Origin: DASZHA01 sp035938265
GTDB lineage: Bacteria > Chloroflexota > Dormibacteria > DASZGP01
NCBI GenBank assembly: GCA_035938265.1
Contig: DASZHA010000079.1
Span: forward strand, 1 to 13,183
Length of the DNA stretch: 13,183 nt
Direction: 5' to 3'
The first letter of the stretch is position 1; every line of letters starts with the position of its first letter. Positions 7,153 to 13,183 of the stretch are shown in pieces. The notes beneath the pieces are model-generated. The model saw nothing but the letters and a program-made list of their open reading frames with translations, made no database searches and had not been told where the DNA came from. The position numbers and the translations under genes are program-made.

Positions 7153-8466
7153 CTACTCGTCGAGGTTGTATAGGCGCGCCAGGGCGCTCCGGACCTGCTC
7201 CGCGCTGTTGGAGCGGAGCACCTCGACCGGGGTGCCGTGTGACTCCGCCTGCTGGATCGGAGAGTCCTTGCGCCGGTAGTAGTTCTTGAGGGTGAGGACC
7301 AGGTCGGCGGCCTCCGGGTGGTGCAGGATCCGTACCGGCACCCCGAGGTCACGGACCGACTGCTCGACGTGGCTGCGACTGACGCCGTACGGGAAGATCG
7401 AGATAGGCTCGTAGGCGGCCCGCGCTCGGCGCGGGGTCGATGTCCCCGAGGCATCCTTGCGCTTGCCCCGCCGCTCCCCCGGCGCCGGCGGCAGCGACGC
7501 CATCTGTGTCACCACCGAGCCGTCGGGGCGCTTGACCCGCAGCTGCGGGGGCTTGAACTGGCCGCGGAGGGCGAGGTCGACGACCTCGTCGAGCGGGGTG
7601 TGCACCACCAGCTGCTGCCGTTCCTGGATCTCGACCAGCACGTCGAAGGTGGGCGGCGCCTTGCGCTCCTGGACCGACTTCTGGCTGCCGCGGCGCCGAG
7701 CCTCCTCGTCGCCCAGGGTCACCGTCTGGATACCGCCGAGAAGGTCGTTGAGGGTGGGGTTGACGAGAAGGTTGTCGAGGCTGCCGCCGTGGGCGGTGGC
7801 GATCAGCTGGACACAGCGCTCGGCGATGGTGCGCGCCGCCATCGCCTCCAGCTCGGTGCCGATCTCATCGATGACGATGACCTCGGGCATGTGGTTTTCG
7901 ACCGCTTCGATCATCACGGCGTGCTGCAGGGTCGGGGTGCGCACCTGCATCCGCCGCGACCGCCCGATGCCCGGGTGGGGGATGTCGCCGTCGCCGCCGA
8001 TCTCATTGGAGGTATCGACGATGACCACGCGCTTGCGGCGCTCGTCGGCCAGGACCCGGGCGCACTCCCGCAGCATCGTGGTCTTACCCACCCCAGGGCG
8101 TCCCAGGAGGAGGATCGAGCGGCCGCTTACCACCAGGTCCTTGATCAGGTCGATGGTGCCGGTCACGGCGCGGCCGACACGGCAGGTCAGCCCGACGATG
8201 TCGCCCTGGCGGTTGCGGATCGCCGAGATCCGGTGCAGCGTCCGCGCGATCCCGGCGCGGTTGTCGTCGCCAAAGGCACCCACCCGTGAGGAGACGTAGT
8301 CGAGGTCCGCCTGGGTCACCGCCACGGTCCCCAGCAGGAACTCGGAGTCGATGAACCGCGCCTCGGGCTCGCGGCCCAGGTCCATCACGATCTCGAGCAG
8401 CTCACCGCGACCCTCCATCGCCGGGCGGGCGGCGTCGCGCACCCGCGGCGGCAGGGTGCTGAGCAT
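7153..8466 (-). CDS. R3H-family AAA ATPase (SpoIIIAA/Ycf45-like)
   Basis: 437 residues from ATG 8466-8464, the first standard start after the upstream GNAT gene. Conserved-looking sequence (HDDWTAELDL) lies in frame before it, so translation may start at CTG 8514-8512 instead. Seen: a lead-in LPPRVRDAA and LLEIVMDLGREPEARF typical of the family, Walker A in GRPGVGKTT (Lys128), Walker B VIVIDEIG (Asp200, Glu201), and TAHG after it. A C-terminal region contains YEPISIFPYGVSRSHVEQSV and VLTLKNYYRR. The ATPase core resembles SpoIIIAA and type II/IV secretion ATPases; relatives annotated as single-stranded nucleic acid-binding R3H proteins include chloroplast Ycf45. The cellular role in bacteria is not established, and nothing here suggests sporulation. 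It follows the GNAT gene closely and precedes tmk by 72 bp. Confidence 0.9.
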   Translation of the reverse strand: MLSTLPPRVRDAARPAMEGRGELLEIVMDLGREPEARFIDSEFLLGTVAVTQADLDYVSSRVGAFGDDNRAGIARTLHRISAIRNRQGDIVGLTCRVGRAVTGTIDLIKDLVVSGRSILLLGRPGVGKTTMLRECARVLADERRKRVVIVDTSNEIGGDGDIPHPGIGRSRRMQVRTPTLQHAVMIEAVENHMPEVIVIDEIGTELEAMAARTIAERCVQLIATAHGGSLDNLLVNPTLNDLLGGIQTVTLGDEEARRRGSQKSVQERKAPPTFDVLVEIQERQQLVVHTPLDEVVDLALRGQFKPPQLRVKRPDGSVVTQMASLPPAPGERRGKRKDASGTSTPRRARAAYEPISIFPYGVSRSHVEQSVRDLGVPVRILHHPEAADLVLTLKNYYRRKDSPIQQAESHGTPVEVLRSNSAEQVRSALARLYNLDE

Positions 8467-8510
8467 CAGGTCGAGCTCGGCCGTCCAGTCGTCGTGCTTG
8501 CCGGTGAGGC

Positions 8511-9584
8511 TCAGGAGACGATCCTTGGGCCGTGGCTCGGTTGCCGCGAGGACAGGGGCCGCATCCGCACCAGGGCGCCGAACACCGGGGCCATCACCTT
8601 CTCCTTCTTGGGTTTGCGCGCCGGCGCCAGGGCGCGGGCGCGGAGCTCCCGGACCAGCAGCTCCTGGCCGGCGAGGTTCTCGAAGCCACCGTCCTGGAGG
8701 ACCCTGGTGGTGGTGGTGTCGTAGTTGCGGACGTTGCACCAGATCGCGCCCGGCTGGCCGGCCAGCTCGCGCTGGGCGTGCGCCAGGAGCTGCTCCTGGA
8801 GGTCACCCCGGGGGCTGAAGTCACCCCTGGCCATGATCGACAGGGTGTGGGGACGCCCGGGCTGGGCGGGCTCGATGCCGACCCAGCCGACGATCTCGTT
8901 GGCGTGCTCCACGACCATGCTCTTGGAGGGCCGCCGGCCGAAGCGCTGCAGCCACTCGGCCTCGTGCACCGCACGCCACTGGTCGTAGTCGGGAGCCTCG
9001 ACCTGCGAAACCGGCTTCGGAGTCGACGCCAGGTAGAGCGTGAAGAGGCCGAAGAGGTCCTTGCGCCGGGCCGCGCGCAGCCCGGAGATGGGCTCGATCT
9101 TGGACGGCTCCCCCAGTGTCTCGCGGAAGAAGACCCGGTCCTGGGCATAGCGGCGGAAAGCGTGGGCCTTGAAGCTCTCCATCACCGGGTGGCCCTCGGG
9201 GATGCGGACGTAGATGCGGCCCACGCCCTTGGCGATGGCCTCGTTGGAGAGGTGGTCGATCAGGGCGCCCCCGGCGGCGCCGGCCAGCGATGGCGCCAGC
9301 GAGAGGTTCAGCACTCGCATCGCCTCCGAGGCCCGCGTACGCCCGGCGGGGGCCAGCATCTCGGCCTGGATGAAGCCGACGACCTTGCCTTTGTCGTCCT
9401 CGAGGACGAAGAGCATCTCGCTGGGCGTGGCCAGCGGCAGCAGCGAGCTGAAGGTGCGGGTGATCATCTGCCAGAGCCGGATGGGGTGGGTGGCGCCCTC
9501 CCCCTGGAGTGACAGGTCCTTGCCCAGGGCGTAGATCTCGTCGATGCTGCCCAGGTCGGTCACCTGGGCGGCGCGGATGGACAT
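8511..9584 (-). CDS. tandem GNAT-like acetyltransferase-fold protein
   Basis: 357 residues from ATG 9584-9582, which shares one base with the pdxT stop (TGATG). Two related halves are visible. Residues 1-155 begin with MSIRAAQVTDLGSIDEIY, the usual GNAT opening, and contain KVVGFIQAEM, LNLSLAPSLAGAAGGALIDHL and an EGHPVMESFKAHAFRRY-type end. Residues 160-315 restart with ISGLRAARRKDLFGLFTLY and contain EIVGWVGIE, TLSIMARGDF and GGFENLAGQELLVREL. The acetyl-CoA loop (canonically Q/R-x-x-G-x-G/A) is not clearly preserved in either half, so catalysis is doubtful. The C-terminal tail is basic (PARKPKKEK) and about 40 residues long. Substrate and role are unknown. Coupling to pdxT and to the following ATPase suggests that it belongs with one of them, which is inference. 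Confidence 0.75.
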   Translation of the reverse strand: MSIRAAQVTDLGSIDEIYALGKDLSLQGEGATHPIRLWQMITRTFSSLLPLATPSEMLFVLEDDKGKVVGFIQAEMLAPAGRTRASEAMRVLNLSLAPSLAGAAGGALIDHLSNEAIAKGVGRIYVRIPEGHPVMESFKAHAFRRYAQDRVFFRETLGEPSKIEPISGLRAARRKDLFGLFTLYLASTPKPVSQVEAPDYDQWRAVHEAEWLQRFGRRPSKSMVVEHANEIVGWVGIEPAQPGRPHTLSIMARGDFSPRGDLQEQLLAHAQRELAGQPGAIWCNVRNYDTTTTRVLQDGGFENLAGQELLVRELRARALAPARKPKKEKVMAPVFGALVRMRPLSSRQPSHGPRIVS

Positions 9585-10243
9585 CAGCCGGCGGCCTCGC
9601 GGGTTTCGGCGTCCTGCCCGCCTTCGGTCGCGACGTGTGCGACGCCGGCCTGGCTTGTTGCCCGGACCACCATCTCCTCGAGGAAGTAGCGGTGGATGCG
9701 GTCATCGCCGGTCAGCTCTGGGTGGAAGGTGAGCGCCAGTCGCTGGGTGTCGCCGACCACCACCGGGGCGCCCTCGATCTCGGCGAGGACGTCGAGGCCT
9801 TCGCCCACCTCTTCGATCACCGGAGCGCGGATGAAGATGCCACGGAAGGGAGCATCCAGCACCGACAGGTCAACATCGGCCTCGAAGCTCTCCGGCTGGC
9901 GGCCGTAGGCGTTGCGACGAACCTTCAGCTGCAGCAGGTGGAGCGACTCCTGGTCGGGCGGGCCGTCGCGTACCTCATCGGCAAGCAGGATCACGCCAGC
10001 ACACGTCGCCATCACCGGCAGGCCGCCGCGGATGCGCTCGGCGAGTGGTTGCTGGAGGCCAAACTTGCGCAGCAGCTTGTCCATCGTCGTGCTTTCGCCG
10101 CCGGGTAGGACGACCCCGTCAAGCCGGTCGAGCTCGGCGGCGTCGCGGAGTGGCACGGCGTCGGCACCGAGGCGCGCGAGCGCCGCGATGTGTTCGCGGA
10201 ATGCGCCCTGCATCGCGAGCACGCCCACCCGGGGGCGGGTCAT
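9584..10243 (-). CDS. pdxT: pyridoxal 5'-phosphate synthase glutaminase subunit PdxT
   Basis: 219 residues from ATG 10243-10241, 22 bp after the pdxS stop. Seen: VGVLAMQGAFREH (8-18 region), PGGESTT (GGES 48-51) that binds glutamine, the nucleophile Cys81 in ATCAGVILLA, RRNAYGRQ, IFIRAP, and the His174/Glu176 pair of the triad in LTFHPELTGD. PdxT is a class I glutamine amidotransferase; it releases ammonia from glutamine and passes it to PdxS in a 12+12 complex. Typical PdxT proteins are about 190-200 residues, so roughly 25 residues form a C-terminal Ala/Glu/Gly-rich tail here. The stop codon overlaps the GNAT start (TGATG). GGGAA lies very near the ATG as a weak ribosome binding site. Confidence 0.97.
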   Translation of the reverse strand: MTRPRVGVLAMQGAFREHIAALARLGADAVPLRDAAELDRLDGVVLPGGESTTMDKLLRKFGLQQPLAERIRGGLPVMATCAGVILLADEVRDGPPDQESLHLLQLKVRRNAYGRQPESFEADVDLSVLDAPFRGIFIRAPVIEEVGEGLDVLAEIEGAPVVVGDTQRLALTFHPELTGDDRIHRYFLEEMVVRATSQAGVAHVATEGGQDAETREAAG

Positions 10244-10265
10244 GCTTCCCGGCGCCGCCGTGCGA

Positions 10266-11183
10266 TCACCAGCCGCGAGACGCGAGCAGCTCCTCCTGGG
10301 GGATTGCGCTGATCTCCAAACCCTTCATCGCCGCGCCCAGGCCGCGACTGGCCTCCAGGATCTTGTCGGGCTGGTCGTAGTAGGTCGTCGCGGCAACGAT
10401 TGCCTTGGCCATTCTCAGGGGGTCCTCGCTCTTGAAGATGCCGGAGCCGACGAAGTTGCCGTCGCAGCCCAGCTGCATCATCAGCGCGGCGTCGGCGGGG
10501 GTGGCGATGCCACCGGCAGAGAAGTTGACCACCGGCAACCGGCCCAGCTGGGCGCACTCGGCTACCAGCTCGTATGGTGCCTGCAGCTCCTTGGCGGCGG
10601 TGTAGAGCTCCTCCTTGGCCATCGACTGCAGCCGCCGGATTCCGCCGCTGACGGCGCGCATATGACGCACCGCCTCGACCACGTTGCCGGTGCCGGCCTC
10701 GCCCTTGGTCCGGATCATGGCAGCACCTTCGTTGATGCGCCTGAGCGCCTCGCCGAGGTTGCGCGCGCCGCAGACGAATGGCACCTTGAACTCCCATTTG
10801 TCGACATGGTTCTCCTCGTCGGCAGGAGTGAGCACCTCGGACTCGTCGATGAAGTCGATGCCGATCTCCTCCAGGACCTGCGCCTCGACGAAGTGCCCGA
10901 TGCGGCACTTGGCCATCACCGGGATGGTCACTGCCGCCTGGATCTCGGCGATCAGGGCGGGGTCGCTCATACGGGCCACCCCGCCGTCCCTGCGGATGTC
11001 GGCAGGCACCCGCTCGAGGGCCATAACGGCACAGGCACCGGCCTCCTCGGCGATCTTGGCGTGCTCGGCGTTGACGACGTCCATGATCACGCCGCCCTTC
11101 AGCATCTCCGCCAGGCCGGTCTTTACACGCTGTGTCCCGGTCTCGTGGGGCACGCCGTTTTGCTTTCCGTTGGTTTCGGCCAT
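10266..11183 (-). CDS. pdxS: pyridoxal 5'-phosphate synthase lyase subunit PdxS
   Basis: 305 residues from ATG 11183-11181. Seen: GGVIMDVVNAEHA with Asp35, IPVMAKCRIGHFVEAQ with Lys92 (equivalent to Lys81 of the B. subtilis enzyme), FIDESEVLTPADE, GARNLGEALRRI and IRTKGEAGTGN with Lys160 (equivalent to Lys149), and NFSAGGIATPADAALMMQLG, GIFKSEDP. The protein is a (beta/alpha)8 barrel that builds pyridoxal 5'-phosphate from ribose 5-phosphate, glyceraldehyde 3-phosphate and ammonia supplied by PdxT. Length and motifs are fully typical and all key residues are present, so the deoxyxylulose-independent route to vitamin B6 should be functional. It is the first gene of the leftward block. The bases before the ATG show no Shine-Dalgarno sequence, but a TAGAAT box lies 10 bases upstream. 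Confidence 0.98.
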   Translation of the reverse strand: MAETNGKQNGVPHETGTQRVKTGLAEMLKGGVIMDVVNAEHAKIAEEAGACAVMALERVPADIRRDGGVARMSDPALIAEIQAAVTIPVMAKCRIGHFVEAQVLEEIGIDFIDESEVLTPADEENHVDKWEFKVPFVCGARNLGEALRRINEGAAMIRTKGEAGTGNVVEAVRHMRAVSGGIRRLQSMAKEELYTAAKELQAPYELVAECAQLGRLPVVNFSAGGIATPADAALMMQLGCDGNFVGSGIFKSEDPLRMAKAIVAATTYYDQPDKILEASRGLGAAMKGLEISAIPQEELLASRGW

Positions 11184-11193
11184 CTGGATTCGA

Positions 11194-11199
11194 ATTCTA
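11194..11199 (-). promoter_or_regulatory. possible -10 box for pdxS
   Basis: Minus-strand TAGAAT (11199-11194) matches five of six -10 consensus bases and ends 10 bases before the pdxS ATG, predicting a 5' leader of only about 3-4 bases. No Shine-Dalgarno sequence is present. A TTGGCC lies only 13 bases upstream of the box, too close for a normal -35 element. Confidence 0.35.
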
Positions 11200-11252
11200 C
11201 GCCGGGGTATTCGGCCAAGCCGTCGCTATTCCTTCCTCGAGCCCGCCGAAAA

Positions 11253-11272
11253 AACTGACCGCTTCGTCAGTT
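11253..11272. promoter_or_regulatory. inverted repeat, candidate repressor operator
   Basis: A perfect 7-bp inverted repeat with a 6-bp centre, AACTGAC-CGCTTC-GTCAGTT, ends 13 bp before the dehydrogenase ATG and touches the putative -10 box at 11272-11277. Its size and position resemble operators of TetR-family regulators, which commonly control acyl-CoA dehydrogenase genes. No regulator gene is in the window. Confidence 0.45.
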
Positions 11273-11277
11273 ATCCT
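11272..11277 (+). promoter_or_regulatory. possible -10 box for the acyl-CoA dehydrogenase gene
   Basis: TATCCT fits the TAnnnT core and ends eight bases before the ATG at 11286, so the transcript would have almost no leader. No Shine-Dalgarno sequence precedes the ATG. No -35 element is evident; the expected region is an A-run inside GAAAAAACTG. Confidence 0.35.
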
Positions 11278-11285
11278 GTCCCATC

Positions 11286-12455
11286 ATGGACTTCGCATTC
11301 GCCCCCGAGGAAAAGGCCCTGGCGGATTCATTCCGCGACTTTCTCAAGCGCGAGGTCCTGCCCAAGGAGGCGGAGCTCAAGCAGCGCTACGTCGAGACCG
11401 ACGGCGAGGATCCCGGGTTGCGCGACCAGCTACAAACCATGCGCCAGCGCTCCGCCGACCTCGGCTTCTACGGCATCGACATGCCTACCGAGATCGGCGG
11501 CGGCGGGCTCTCGTACGTGGGCCAGGCCTACCTGCGCGAAATCGCCGGCTCGACCGGCAGCTTCCTCGCTGTCGCCTGCCTGAGTGGCCCCGAGGGTCCC
11601 ACCAACCTCCTCCTGGGCCTCAAGCCGGCGCTCCGTGACCGCCTGGTCCCGCCCTTCCTTCGCGCCGAGATATCAGCCTGCTTCTGCCTGACCGAGCCCG
11701 ACGCCGGCAGTGACAACCAGTCGATGCGCACCCGGGCCACCAAGGACGGCGACGGCTGGGTGATCAACGGCACCAAGCACTTCATCACCAACGGCCAGCA
11801 CGCCGACTTCTACCAGGTCTTCGCCGTCAGCGATGCCGAGAAGAAGGCCGCCGGCGGCGTCACCGCCTTCGTCGTCGAGAAGGGCACCCCAGGCCTGAGC
11901 GTGGGCAAGACGCAGGCGGTCATATATGGCGGCGAGGGTCCCTGCGAGGTCGGCTTCGACAACGTCCGCGTCCCCGACGAGAACGTGATCGGCGACGTCG
12001 GCATGGGCTTCTACAACGCCATGGGCTTCCTCACCGGCGGTCGCGCCAACATCGCCGCCATGTGCGTCGGCTTCGGCCAGTACCTGCTCGACACCAGCAC
12101 CGAGTACGCCAGGAACAGGGTCCAGTTCAACAAGCCCATCGGCAAGCACCAGGGTGTGTCCTTCCAGCTGGCCGACATGGCGATGGAGGTCGAGGCCGCC
12201 CGCCTGCTGGCCTACAAGATGGCCTGGCTGGCGGACCAGGGCGAGCCGCTGATCCAGGCGGCCGCGTACTCCAAGCTCTACGCCACCGAGATGGTCGGCC
12301 GCGCCGCGGACACCGCCATCCAGGTCCACGGTGGCATGGGCCTGACCCGAGAGCTGGGGCTGGAGCGCATCTACCGCTTCGTCCGCATCCTCCGGATCGT
12401 CGAGGGCACCTCTGAGATCCAGCGATACTTGATCGGTAAGAGCCTCGGGCTGTAG
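11286..12455 (+). CDS. acyl-CoA dehydrogenase
   Basis: 389 residues from ATG 11286. Domains in order: an N-terminal helical domain (about 1-115), the FAD-contacting beta domain with CFCLTEPDAGSDNQSMRTRA and GWVINGTKHFITNG, and the C-terminal helical domain with RVQFNKPIGKHQGVSFQLADMA, IQVHGGMGLTRELGLERIYR and VEGTSEIQRYLIG. Glu373 in VEGTSEI aligns with the catalytic base of short- and medium-chain enzymes (Glu376 of human MCAD, precursor-independent numbering). Length is typical. The enzyme should oxidise an acyl-CoA to its 2-enoyl-CoA with electron transfer to ETF, in fatty-acid or branched-chain amino-acid breakdown; chain specificity cannot be read. It is monocistronic as far as visible: it diverges from pdxS and converges with the HNH gene. 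An operator-like dyad just upstream suggests that it is repressed by a TetR-type regulator encoded elsewhere. Confidence 0.95.
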   Translation: MDFAFAPEEKALADSFRDFLKREVLPKEAELKQRYVETDGEDPGLRDQLQTMRQRSADLGFYGIDMPTEIGGGGLSYVGQAYLREIAGSTGSFLAVACLSGPEGPTNLLLGLKPALRDRLVPPFLRAEISACFCLTEPDAGSDNQSMRTRATKDGDGWVINGTKHFITNGQHADFYQVFAVSDAEKKAAGGVTAFVVEKGTPGLSVGKTQAVIYGGEGPCEVGFDNVRVPDENVIGDVGMGFYNAMGFLTGGRANIAAMCVGFGQYLLDTSTEYARNRVQFNKPIGKHQGVSFQLADMAMEVEAARLLAYKMAWLADQGEPLIQAAAYSKLYATEMVGRAADTAIQVHGGMGLTRELGLERIYRFVRILRIVEGTSEIQRYLIGKSLGL

Positions 12456-12479
12456 TCCGTCGGGACCGGGGTACCAGTC

Positions 12480-12511
12480 GGTTAGGGCCCGGCCCGGTTA
12501 GGGCCCGGCCC
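12480..12511. repeat. perfect 16-bp tandem duplication
   Basis: GGTTAGGGCCCGGCCC occurs twice in succession at 12480-12495 and 12496-12511. The second copy contains the stop codon of the leftward HNH gene (minus-strand TAA at 12500-12498), and the first copy repeats that stop context just beyond it. It lies in the space between two convergent genes. GGGCCC elements could pair with each other across the copies, so part of it may act as a transcript-end hairpin. Confidence 0.9.
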
Positions 12512-13183
12512 GCTCAGGGGGTGTGGTCGTTGAACGCCCCCTTCGTCGCGACCTCTGTCGTCGCGCCGCCTTGCGCTTGAAGATCGCTTCGCGACGGTGC
12601 CGTATATAGTCCTCGACCGACGTCCTGGACTTGGGATTGTCGGGATCCCCGGGAGCCAGGGTCCGGAAGGTGCCATCGCCGTTGGCCACCAGGGCCCAAC
12701 CCTCGACGTGAATCATGGGGTGGTGCACCCAGCAGGTCGGCCCGCCGGTGTCTACCGTGGTCAGGCCACCATCCGCGTACTCGTCGACGTGGTGCATCGT
12801 GGCATCGGTCGCCGGAAGGTTGCAGCCGCCAAAGGCGCAGGTCGGGTTGGTCGCCAGCATCGCTTTCCGCTTGGCCAGGGAAAAGGTCCGAGCCCGCTTG
12901 CCGGCGAAGGCAATGTTGCCGGCGGCGTCTTTGAGCACCGCGCTGAGGTCGGCCTCGCAGACCAAGAGGTCAAGCTCCTCTTGCGAGATCGGAACCAAGC
13001 CCTGGAGCAGGGCCGGGGGTCCATCCTCTCCCTGCATCGCCGATAGCGGAGCCACCATCACCACCTGGGGCCGCCGAGCGTTGCCAGTGCTGCCGCCATC
13101 GAGCACCGACCCCTTGGCAAGCTGCAGGAGCGCGTCATGGCGCCGCTGCCCTGCGCTGCGGGGATCGTGGGCGCCGGCGGGGC
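12498..13183 (-). CDS. DUF222/13E12-type HNH endonuclease-like protein (5' partial)
   Basis: The frame is open to the right edge, so only the C-terminal 227 residues are seen. The visible start reads DPRSAGQRRHDALLQLAKG, the conserved helix that ends the DUF222 (13E12 repeat) region. A linker with VVMVAPL follows, then an HNH-like zinc module: C115 and C120 in CAFGGC, H130-H131 in MHHVDEYADGG, and C150, H153, H154, H158 in CWVHHPMIH. In the family the turn usually reads T-D-L-x-N, with the Asn of HNH; here it reads TTVDTGG, so that Asn is replaced by Thr145. Cleavage activity is therefore uncertain. The tail is very basic (KRKAARRQRSRRRGR). Such genes are abundant and often multicopy in Actinobacteria; their biological role is poorly known. 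The GTG at 13106 is not the start because the family sequence continues upstream. Confidence 0.88.
   Translation of the reverse strand, partial: PAGAHDPRSAGQRRHDALLQLAKGSVLDGGSTGNARRPQVVMVAPLSAMQGEDGPPALLQGLVPISQEELDLLVCEADLSAVLKDAAGNIAFAGKRARTFSLAKRKAMLATNPTCAFGGCNLPATDATMHHVDEYADGGLTTVDTGGPTCWVHHPMIHVEGWALVANGDGTFRTLAPGDPDNPKSRTSVEDYIRHRREAIFKRKAARRQRSRRRGRSTTTPPERAGP

Noticed and set aside
7153..8466. R3H ATPase as a sporulation gene spoIIIAA
   Set aside because: The ATPase core is shared, but the C-terminal region and the neighbours fit the wider Ycf45-like family, and no other sporulation gene is present.
8467..8739. N-terminal extension of the R3H ATPase to 8739
   Set aside because: It would overlap the GNAT gene by about 230 bp, and most of its added residues are Pro/Arg/Gly-rich filler unlike the family.
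9912..11258. A 448-codon plus-strand open frame opposite pdxT and pdxS
   Set aside because: It is antisense to two well-conserved enzymes and has biased composition without recognisable domains.
12498..13183. HNH gene as part of an intron, intein or other mobile element
   Set aside because: The DUF222 helix marks it as a chromosomal 13E12-type gene, and no flanking element ends or interrupted host gene are visible.
1..13183. tRNA, rRNA, CRISPR, insertion sequence or prophage features
   Set aside because: No cloverleaf-like sequence, spaced direct repeats, transposase or phage-type genes were seen on either strand; the window is nearly all coding for recognised proteins.

Overview
The window is a compact, GC-rich bacterial chromosomal segment (roughly two thirds G+C or more, judged by eye). 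Almost every base is coding, and there are no RNA genes, mobile elements or CRISPR arrays. A DUF222/HNH protein, a c-di-AMP receptor beside thymidylate kinase, PdxS/PdxT-type vitamin B6 synthesis, a SpoIIIAA/Ycf45-type R3H ATPase and promoter boxes lying directly on start codons together suggest an Actinomycetota- or Chloroflexota/Dormibacterota-like organism. This is inference from gene content; no phylogenetic marker is present to settle it.

Layout. A truncated metallo-beta-lactamase-fold hydrolase reads rightward at the left edge (1-684). It converges on a block of nine leftward genes that fills 752-11183. In transcription order these are pdxS, pdxT, a tandem-GNAT-like protein, an R3H-family AAA ATPase, tmk, a DarA-like c-di-AMP receptor, a four-helix membrane protein, a MoxR ATPase, a DUF58 protein and a membrane transglutaminase with a DUF4129 tail (ten genes if pdxS and pdxT are counted separately). 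Many junctions are tight: TGATG between pdxT and the GNAT, ATGA between tmk and darA, a 23-bp overlap into moxR, and GTGA between DUF58 and the transglutaminase. Gaps of 72 and 82 bp, each holding a possible -10 box, probably divide the block into sub-operons. An acyl-CoA dehydrogenase (11286-12455) diverges from pdxS across a 102-bp intergenic region that carries a clean 7+6+7 dyad. It then converges on the 3' end of a leftward HNH-endonuclease-like gene cut by the right edge.

How the genes work together. PdxS and PdxT form the ribose-5-phosphate-dependent pyridoxal phosphate synthase. Tmk and the c-di-AMP receptor are neighbours in many Gram-positive bacteria. MoxR, DUF58 and transglutaminase are a recurrent trio thought to act in chaperone-like or cell-envelope processes; here a small membrane protein with a repeated GG-x-TAGMIE motif is translationally coupled in front of them. 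I found no clearly new defence or mobile system. The most distinctive items are the operator-like dyad upstream of the dehydrogenase, the leaderless-looking starts, the likely non-standard start of the R3H ATPase, the degenerate double GNAT, the membrane protein coupled to moxR, and an HNH protein lacking the usual Asn.
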